A DNA stretch of 9,570 nucleotides from Bacteroidales bacterium (GTDB taxonomy: Bacteria > Bacteroidota > Bacteroidia > Bacteroidales > B18-G4). This document shows, piece by piece, positions 1 to 4,701 of the stretch. The stretch spans positions 1 to 9,570 of the forward strand of contig JAGLYE010000043.1 in assembly GCA_023132505.1 (NCBI GenBank), written 5' to 3'. Position 1 is the stretch's first letter. Each line of letters starts with the position of its first letter. The notes beneath the pieces are model-generated. The model was not told the origin of the DNA. It saw only the letters and a program-made list of their open reading frames with translations, and searched no databases. A program made the translations under genes and the position numbers.

Positions 1-28
1 ACTGCCTACTGCTTACTGCCTACCGTCA
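1..28. repeat. Degenerate 7-nt tandem repeat (about 4 units)
   Basis: Four successive heptamers read ACTGCCT, ACTGCTT, ACTGCCT and ACCGTCA. Units 1 and 3 are identical, unit 2 differs by one base and unit 4 is degenerate. The run begins at the window edge, so the array may extend further left. It ends 4 nt before the stop codon of the dihydroorotate-dehydrogenase-like gene, so it lies in that gene's 3' intergenic region. Its role is unknown. With so few units visible, chance or a slippage relic is possible. Confidence 0.55.
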
Positions 29-32
29 ACTC

Positions 33-1019
33 CTATTCTATTCCCGAAAAGTGCTTCATAAATTGCACCCTCTCATATGCAGCAGGGTTTTCCAGTTCCC
101 TGATGCTCATTTTCCCGACAAAGTCATCCAGCTTGCTAAAATTGTGCTTGTCCATCCAGGTTTCAAGTTCTTTCAGCATTACACCGATCTGTTCAAAGCC
201 TTTTTTGTACAATATAGTGCTGATCTGTGTTGCTTTTGCACCTGCCAGCAATTGCTTGATAACCGCTGCGCCATCGTGAATGCCGGTAGAAGCTGCAATG
301 TCACAATGCAGGCGGCTGCTCAGCATCGCCACCCAACGTAGCGACATGGCAAGTTCTTCAGGATGACTGAACACATTGGTGGCTGTTACCTTAAAGTTGT
401 CGATATCAATATCAGGTGAAAAAAACCTGTTAAAAAGTACCATGCCATTAATGCCTGTCCAGGAAAGCTTAAGAGCAGTGTTGGCGAGTCCGGAGAAATA
501 ATAGCTGATCTTAACAGCTATGGGAATGGTCAACTGTTTTCTTACGTTTTCGATAATGTCAAAATAAATGATTTCATTCTGTGCAGCATCGTGTTTCGGA
601 TCAGATGGCAGAATAAAGATGTTCAACTCCAGGCCATCCGCTCCGGCATCCTGTATCTTAGTGGCAAATGAGATCCAGTCTGCTGATGATATACAGTTGA
701 TGCTGGCAATGACCGGGATCTGCACTTTCTCCTTTGCCCCTTTTATCAGCTTCAGGTAGTTGTCAACATCATTCAGCTTTGTGTAGTTGCTGATATAATC
801 ATCGGCTTCGGGGTACGAAAAACTATCAGCACCGGAGGACATGGTTTTATTAACCATATTATTGATCTGTTCCTCGAACAAAGACTTCAACACTACAGCA
901 GCTGCACCGTTCTTCTCAATTTCAACAATGTTTTCGACAGAATTTGTAAGGCCAGAGCTTCCGGCAATGATGGGATTTTTAAGATTGAATCCCATATAGG
1001 AGGTTGATAAATTTGCCAT
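33..1019 (-). CDS. Dihydroorotate dehydrogenase-like flavoprotein, probably not a true DHODase
   Basis: A 328-residue cytoplasmic TIM-barrel protein of the FMN-binding dihydroorotate dehydrogenase superfamily. The family framework is visible: an N-terminal NPIIAGSSG strand (residues 15-23), a central IPVIASINC strand (101-109), ELN at 131-133, the conserved flavin lysine in AVKIS (K170), and a C-terminal GIHDGAAVIKQLLAGA phosphate-binding segment (246-261). In true DHODases the stretch after ELN carries the catalytic Cys or Ser in an N-x-S-C/S-P-N motif; here it reads NIFILPSD, so the base is missing. From memory, a conserved-domain subgroup called DHOD-like is described as keeping the FMN site while lacking catalytic residues, and this protein fits it. 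The start is ATG, 31 nt downstream of a Bacteroidota-type promoter motif. It appears monocistronic. The real substrate is unknown; another FMN oxidoreductase activity or loss of activity are both possible. Confidence 0.85.
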   Translation of the reverse strand: MANLSTSYMGFNLKNPIIAGSSGLTNSVENIVEIEKNGAAAVVLKSLFEEQINNMVNKTMSSGADSFSYPEADDYISNYTKLNDVDNYLKLIKGAKEKVQIPVIASINCISSADWISFATKIQDAGADGLELNIFILPSDPKHDAAQNEIIYFDIIENVRKQLTIPIAVKISYYFSGLANTALKLSWTGINGMVLFNRFFSPDIDIDNFKVTATNVFSHPEELAMSLRWVAMLSSRLHCDIAASTGIHDGAAVIKQLLAGAKATQISTILYKKGFEQIGVMLKELETWMDKHNFSKLDDFVGKMSIRELENPAAYERVQFMKHFSGIE

Positions 1020-1049
1020 TATATCTCTTAAATTAGGAGTTTAAGTGAA

Positions 1050-1077
1050 CAAATTTATACAAATATTTTCTTATCAA
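1050..1077 (-). promoter_or_regulatory. Candidate Bacteroidota promoter for the DHOD-like gene
   Basis: On the minus strand the -7 box TAAATTTG (1057-1050) matches the TAnnTTTG consensus exactly. It is preceded after 17 nt by TTG (1077-1075) as the -33 element. The implied transcription start gives a leader of about 25 nt before the ATG at 1019. A second exact TAnnTTTG match, TATATTTG at 1106-1099, lacks a clear -33 element and is less likely. This is a motif match only. Confidence 0.5.
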
Positions 1078-1180
1078 CCCGACATAAATATTTTAATGCA
1101 AATATATACTGCAGCATGAAAAAAATTATACGGAGGCTCCCTTTGGCCAATGAAGATAATTATTTTCAGAGGGAAAGATG

Positions 1181-2797
1181 TTAATACTGTATTTTCAAAT
1201 CCTTGAACAATGTTTCATCTTTCAGTACTTCCATGGCTTTCAGGAAGCCATCATCCATTTCTGAAAATACTTCATAAGAAGCTGAAACATCCCAAAGGTT
1301 TCTGGCCATCCATGCTTTGATCTGAGTACGAAGAAATTTTCCTGAAGCTTCATAGCCTTCTTCATCAAAGTCAACTTCCATATCCTGTGCAAAAGCAATA
1401 AAATCTTTCATAAAGGTTTCGTCGATGACAAAACCGGCAATATAGTCGCTTAGCCCGGGGAAATCAGTCAGTATCTCCTCCCTGTGGTCATTCACGTATT
1501 GAACTGTAAACTGGTTCAGGACGCCTTTCCGGCGCAATTCGGTGTAGTAATCCGATATCCATGTAGAATCCCAAGGTATAAATATGTCGGGCATGATACC
1601 TCCTCCACCATAAACTACACGGTTTGCAGGGGTATAATACTTAAGGGAATCCGGAAATTTTATACTGTCAGGATGCACGAGTTCCCCATGCTTCATCCTG
1701 TTGTATACATCCATGTAATATTCTTTAAGACCATTATCGTATGGTTTTTGGATGCTTCTTCCGGTTGGTGTGTGGTACCTTGCTGTTGTGAGCCTGATCA
1801 TTGACCCGTCGGGAAGCGGGAATGGCCTCTGCACCAGGCCTTTTCCAAACGACCTCCTGCCAATGATCAATCCACGGTCCCAATCCTGCACTGCACCGGA
1901 AACGATCTCACTGGCCGATGCGGACCCTTCATCTATCAAGACGATCAGCTTTCCTTCAGGGAAAGCTCCTCCCGGGCTTGCCAAGAATTTTTGTTCAGGG
2001 GATTTCAAACCTTCAGTATATACGATCAAATTGGTACCTGACAGAAACTGGTCGGCAAGGTCAACAGCAGTTCCAAGGTAGCCGCCCGAGTTACCCCTGA
2101 GGTCAAGGATCAGGTTTGTCATGCCCTGCACCTTGAGCTCCGCAACTGCTTCCTTAAATTCATCAATGGAAGTTCTCGAGAAACGGTTCAGCTTGATATA
2201 GCCAACTTCCTGTGAGGCCATGAAGATGGCGTCAATACTGTTGATTGGTATCTTGTCGCGGATTATAGTGTACTCGATCAGTTCTTTTTTTCCTTTACGA
2301 TAAATGCTGACATCAACTTCAGTACCCTTTTTCCCACGCAAATGATCCATCACATACTGATTATTTACCTTATCGCCAAAAGCAGTTGTATCATTGATCT
2401 TGATGATCTTGTCACCGGCCATAATGCCCAGTCTGTCGGACGGACCCCCGGGAATAGGTGCGATCACCAGGATGGTATCCTTAAATATCTGAAAGGTAAT
2501 GCCGATCCCCTCGAAACTTCCTCTTAAGGGTTCTTCCATCCTTTCAATTTCTTTCTTGGGAATAAATGAAGAATGTGGATCAAGCTCTTTCAGTGTTTCC
2601 ATTATGGCATTATCCACAAGTTTTTCCATCTTAACAGAATCGATATAGGCATAATCGATCAGCTGATAAAGAGCAACAAGTTTCTGGATGTTGTTTTTCA
2701 CTTCCTGGCTCTGGGCCCTGGAAATGTTTACAGATGCTATTGTAAATAATGCGACGAGGATTGCGATAAAAGTATTTCCGGCAGATATTCTATACAT
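1181..2797 (-). CDS. S41 family C-terminal processing peptidase (CtpA/Prc-like)
   Basis: A secreted serine protease of 538 residues that would degrade or trim C-termini of envelope proteins. Residues 1-28 form a signal peptide (positive start, hydrophobic core, cleavage likely after SRA). A PDZ domain follows at about 88-175, then the S41 catalytic core. The core includes ILDLRGNSGG (about 230-239), the nucleophile in GSASASE (S294), and FGKGLVQ, which holds K319 and Q323. The Ser-to-Lys spacing of 25 residues equals that in E. coli Prc, so the Ser/Lys/Gln site is intact. A C-terminal extension of about 130 residues follows the core. The open frame can be extended to 2818, but that codon is TTG. 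I chose the ATG at 2797 because it gives a normal signal peptide and lies about 35 nt below a TAnnTTTG-type box. The gene is flanked on both sides by intergenic DNA and is probably transcribed alone. Confidence 0.93.
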   Translation of the reverse strand: MYRISAGNTFIAILVALFTIASVNISRAQSQEVKNNIQKLVALYQLIDYAYIDSVKMEKLVDNAIMETLKELDPHSSFIPKKEIERMEEPLRGSFEGIGITFQIFKDTILVIAPIPGGPSDRLGIMAGDKIIKINDTTAFGDKVNNQYVMDHLRGKKGTEVDVSIYRKGKKELIEYTIIRDKIPINSIDAIFMASQEVGYIKLNRFSRTSIDEFKEAVAELKVQGMTNLILDLRGNSGGYLGTAVDLADQFLSGTNLIVYTEGLKSPEQKFLASPGGAFPEGKLIVLIDEGSASASEIVSGAVQDWDRGLIIGRRSFGKGLVQRPFPLPDGSMIRLTTARYHTPTGRSIQKPYDNGLKEYYMDVYNRMKHGELVHPDSIKFPDSLKYYTPANRVVYGGGGIMPDIFIPWDSTWISDYYTELRRKGVLNQFTVQYVNDHREEILTDFPGLSDYIAGFVIDETFMKDFIAFAQDMEVDFDEEGYEASGKFLRTQIKAWMARNLWDVSASYEVFSEMDDGFLKAMEVLKDETLFKDLKIQY

Positions 2798-2831
2798 AAA
2801 AGTGAGATTAAAATTCAAAAATTGATATGCT

Positions 2832-2839
2832 CAAAATTA
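2832..2839 (-). promoter_or_regulatory. Possible -7 box for the S41 peptidase gene
   Basis: TAATTTTG on the minus strand (2839-2832) matches TAnnTTTG exactly. It sits 34 nt upstream of the ATG at 2797 but only 13 nt upstream of the alternative TTG start at 2818, so it fits the ATG better. No good TTG element was found 17-23 nt further upstream. The region is AT-rich and chance matches are likely. Confidence 0.3.
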
Positions 2840-2916
2840 ATCAAAAATTGAGCCGTAAAAAAGGAAGTATCAATGATTAGTGTTAAAAAAAGTTAAGCCA
2901 TGGCCCATAATCACCC

Positions 2917-2951
2917 TAAAAGACCTCACAGGTCCCCGGACCTGTGAGGTC
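2917..2951 (-). repeat. REP-like palindrome copy 1, also a terminator-like hairpin after the T9SS gene
   Basis: The arms AGACCTCACAGGTCC (2921-2935) and its perfect reverse complement (2938-2952) are separated by only CC. On the minus strand the hairpin starts one base after the TAG stop of the secreted-protein gene (2955-2953) and is followed by TTTTA (2921-2917). This has the form of an intrinsic terminator for that gene. Bases 2917-2951 are identical over 35 nt to the reverse complement of copy 3 (4667-4701). The likely origin is a repeat mobilised by the RAYT transposase encoded at 4087-4668. Confidence 0.85.
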
Positions 2952-2952
2952 T

Positions 2953-3921
2953 CTAGTTTGCGACCAGGATTTTTTCCCTGTCAAGCACCACTCCTGCTTG
3001 AGTAAGTGTTAGGATATAGATACCTGAAGTAAGACCAGACAAGTCTAAGCTATACTCCACATCACCTTTATTAATCTGAACCTTTATAAGCTCTTGTCCA
3101 TATATATTAAACAATCTGATCTTCCCATCTGTGACACTTGATCTCAGATTAATGTTCACAATATCCCGGGCCGGGTTTGGAAATATCCGGAGATGGTTCT
3201 CAACCGATGTGATCTCCGGAACAGAGACGATCAAATCACAGGGGAATTCACGGCAGTAGTAGTATAAGTAGGTATAAAAAATATATTTCTGATCTGACTT
3301 CTTGAACGGGGTAAACATTGGTTCAAACAAGCCATACGTTGAGCCCATGCCCTCATAGTAACCTTCATAGCAGTACAGAAATTCATAGTACCTGGTTTCA
3401 AATCCAATAAAGGTCCCGGGATATATTGTATCAATAGTCCAGGTATAAAAATATGGAATTAAACAGAAATCCACAGTATCGCCTGTAATAACCGAGAAAT
3501 CAAACATCAGGAATTCCTCGTTTGCAGGACAAAAATCGTTTCCCCAAGGATCCATATCAATAGCAAAAACTTTTCTTTCAGTGGAATCATCCCTGATGAA
3601 GCCTTTCAGTTCATACTCCCCGTCAGGTTCAAAAGGTGGAGGATCTTGTGTAACCACCAACTGACGGAAATATATTTTCTTGTATGTTTTTCCATTTATA
3701 TTGGTATCGCCTTCAGCGTAATATTCCCATAGGTCATCAACTAGCCAAGGTGTATCGATATGATTAAATGCAACTACCCATTGCGCACCTTCTACAGCAA
3801 GTGGAATGTAGTTTTGCGATCGTGACAGAAATGACAATTGGGTCAATAATACAAAAGCAAATAGTTTTATTACATCAGTTCTGCAGGCATGATACTGACA
3901 ACATTTTAATGTAAATTTCAT
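2953..3921 (-). CDS. Secreted protein with T9SS type A sorting domain, function unknown
   Basis: A 322-residue exported protein. Residues 1-35 form a signal peptide with an unusually long n-region (about 18 residues, containing C7, C8 and C13) before the hydrophobic KLFAFVLLTQLSFLS core, with cleavage probably near SRSQ. No later Met offers an alternative start. Residues 240-322 are a Por secretion C-terminal sorting domain, recognisable from RIFPNPARD (245-253), the LFNIYGQEL strand, LSGLTSGIYILTL (294-306) and the lysine-containing end. This directs the protein through the outer membrane by the type IX system, after which the domain is normally removed. The middle (about 40-235) contains GDTNINGKTYKKIYF (71-85), a pattern I associate with uncharacterised Bacteroidota surface proteins. 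It has a strongly Tyr-rich stretch (158-223) with several Cys. No catalytic motif was recognised. It is transcribed alone, bounded by a promoter-like motif upstream and palindrome copy 1 downstream. Confidence 0.88.
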   Translation of the reverse strand: MKFTLKCCQYHACRTDVIKLFAFVLLTQLSFLSRSQNYIPLAVEGAQWVVAFNHIDTPWLVDDLWEYYAEGDTNINGKTYKKIYFRQLVVTQDPPPFEPDGEYELKGFIRDDSTERKVFAIDMDPWGNDFCPANEEFLMFDFSVITGDTVDFCLIPYFYTWTIDTIYPGTFIGFETRYYEFLYCYEGYYEGMGSTYGLFEPMFTPFKKSDQKYIFYTYLYYYCREFPCDLIVSVPEITSVENHLRIFPNPARDIVNINLRSSVTDGKIRLFNIYGQELIKVQINKGDVEYSLDLSGLTSGIYILTLTQAGVVLDREKILVAN

Positions 3922-3956
3922 GGGATCGACTTTTTATTGGCACAAGAAAATTCACA

Positions 3957-3987
3957 TAAAATTATACAAGAATTTTCTGAAAATCAA
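3957..3987 (-). promoter_or_regulatory. Candidate promoter for the T9SS cargo gene
   Basis: On the minus strand TTG (3987-3985) is followed after 20 nt by TAATTTTA (3964-3957), a 7-of-8 match to TAnnTTTG. A TATAAT hexamer overlaps it. The predicted leader to the ATG at 3921 is about 28 nt. Motif evidence only. Confidence 0.4.
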
Positions 3988-3998
3988 GCGGAATCTGC

Positions 3999-4038
3999 AA
4001 ATGACCTCACAGGTCAAAGACCTGTGAGGTCATTTTTT
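3999..4038 (+). repeat. REP-like palindrome copy 2 with T-tract, upstream of the RAYT gene
   Basis: Perfect 17-nt arms (3999-4015 and 4019-4035) flank an AAA loop. The core arm GACCTCACAGGTC (4003-4015) is the same as in copies 1 and 3; only the loop and immediate flanks differ. On the plus strand the hairpin runs into a tract of six T (4033-4038), so it could stop transcription arriving from the left. It lies about 50 nt before the RAYT start and has the same orientation as copy 3, so the two copies flank the transposase gene as direct repeats. Confidence 0.85.
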
Positions 4039-4072
4039 AGTGTGACAAAATCGTCTTTTCAGTATTAATAGT

Positions 4073-4080
4073 AAAGGAGG
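4073..4080 (+). promoter_or_regulatory. Strong Shine-Dalgarno of the RAYT gene
   Basis: AAAGGAGG ends 6 nt before the ATG at 4087 and closely matches the complement of the usual 16S rRNA 3' end. It fixes the start. It stands out because the other genes here have no comparable site, as is usual in Bacteroidota. Confidence 0.75.
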
Positions 4081-4086
4081 AACATT

Positions 4087-4668
4087 ATGGAAATATTAGA
4101 ACAAGGATACTACTATCATATTTATAATCGCGGCAATAACAAAGAAAAACTATTTCTCGAGCATTCAGATTATGCCTATTTTCTGTTGCTATTTAAAAAG
4201 TATATTCATGAAATTGCAAATGTATTTTGCTATTGCTTAATGCCGAATCATTTTCACTTTTTAATCAGAATTAAGGAAATAGAAGAAATATTTTCCTATG
4301 AATTAAAACAAAAGTCGTTTTCTCAATCTTTTTCAAACTATTTCAATGCTTATACAAAATATTTTAATCATAAGTACAGCAGGAATGGCAGCCTATTCCA
4401 GGAAAGATTTAAAAGGAAAAGAGTTGAAAATGAGATATATCTAAAGTATTTGATTCACTACATACATATGAATCCGGTCCATCATGAGATTGTTGAAAAT
4501 TTTGAATCCTATACATATTCATCATATCAAACTCTTCTTAGAGATCATCCTACCTTATTGGAAAGAGAAAATGTAATCGATTTATTTGAGGATAAGGAGA
4601 ACTATATTTATACGCACAGGCAAAAAGCCAGGCTAGTATTTATTCAGAACCTAATCAAAGGAGACTGA
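4087..4668 (+). CDS. REP-associated tyrosine transposase (RAYT, Y1/HUH family)
   Basis: A 193-residue single-strand DNA endonuclease/transposase related to IS200/IS605 TnpA, the group whose members process REP palindromes. Diagnostic segments are HIYNRGNNKE (11-20), the metal-binding HUH motif in MPNHFHFL (H55 and H57), GSLFQERFKRKR (101-112), and YIHMNPV (125-131), where Y125 is the expected nucleophile. The C-terminal part SSYQTLLRD...ENVIDLF (145-167) is also typical. The length is complete and no lesion is seen, so it may be active. It is the only plus-strand gene here, is preceded by a strong Shine-Dalgarno, and is bracketed by palindromes at 3999-4035 and 4667-4696, the second overlapping its TGA stop. 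Sample counts give about 27-33% GC within the gene (4201-4260, 4381-4440) against 48% in the E1 gene (5401-5460), suggesting acquisition from elsewhere. It could be a domesticated REPtron-type gene or a small mobile unit. Confidence 0.93.
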   Translation: MEILEQGYYYHIYNRGNNKEKLFLEHSDYAYFLLLFKKYIHEIANVFCYCLMPNHFHFLIRIKEIEEIFSYELKQKSFSQSFSNYFNAYTKYFNHKYSRNGSLFQERFKRKRVENEIYLKYLIHYIHMNPVHHEIVENFESYTYSSYQTLLRDHPTLLERENVIDLFEDKENYIYTHRQKARLVFIQNLIKGD

Positions 4669-4701
4669 CCTCACAGGTCCGGGGACCTGTGAGGTCTTTT
4701 A
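4667..4701 (+). repeat. REP-like palindrome copy 3, terminator-like, between two converging genes
   Basis: The arms GACCTCACAGGTCC (4667-4680) and GGACCTGTGAGGTC (4683-4696) are perfect, with GG between them, followed by TTTTA. The first two arm bases are the last two of the RAYT stop codon TGA (4666-4668). The terminal TTTTA includes the reverse complement of the E1 stop TAA (4701-4699). The 35 nt are identical to copy 1 in reverse orientation. The stem would serve transcripts from both sides, but only the plus-strand direction has the T-tract immediately after it. Confidence 0.88.

Noticed and set aside
1119..1148. Possible terminator of the S41 gene (seven T on the minus strand after GC-rich DNA)
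   Set aside because: I could find only a 3-bp GGC/GCC stem or a loopless GGAG/CTCC, too weak to call a terminator.
1484..2100. Plus-strand open frames opposite the S41 peptidase, and similar ones opposite the E1, nitrilase, tsaC and glycosyltransferase genes
   Set aside because: They are antisense to genes with clear protein motifs and show no recognisable domains or ribosome sites of their own.
2209..2217. CCTGTGAGG, resembling part of the REP-like palindrome
   Set aside because: It is a 9-nt match inside the S41 peptidase coding sequence with no second arm; chance is enough to explain it.
3231..3434. Second minus-strand frame of 67 codons inside the T9SS cargo gene
   Set aside because: It is an out-of-frame overlap with no recognisable motif, and the main frame has a signal peptide and a sorting domain.
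2917..4701. CRISPR-like reading of the three repeats
   Set aside because: The repeats are palindromic, in mixed orientation, about 0.65 to 1.1 kb apart, and separated by genes rather than uniform spacers; no cas gene is present.
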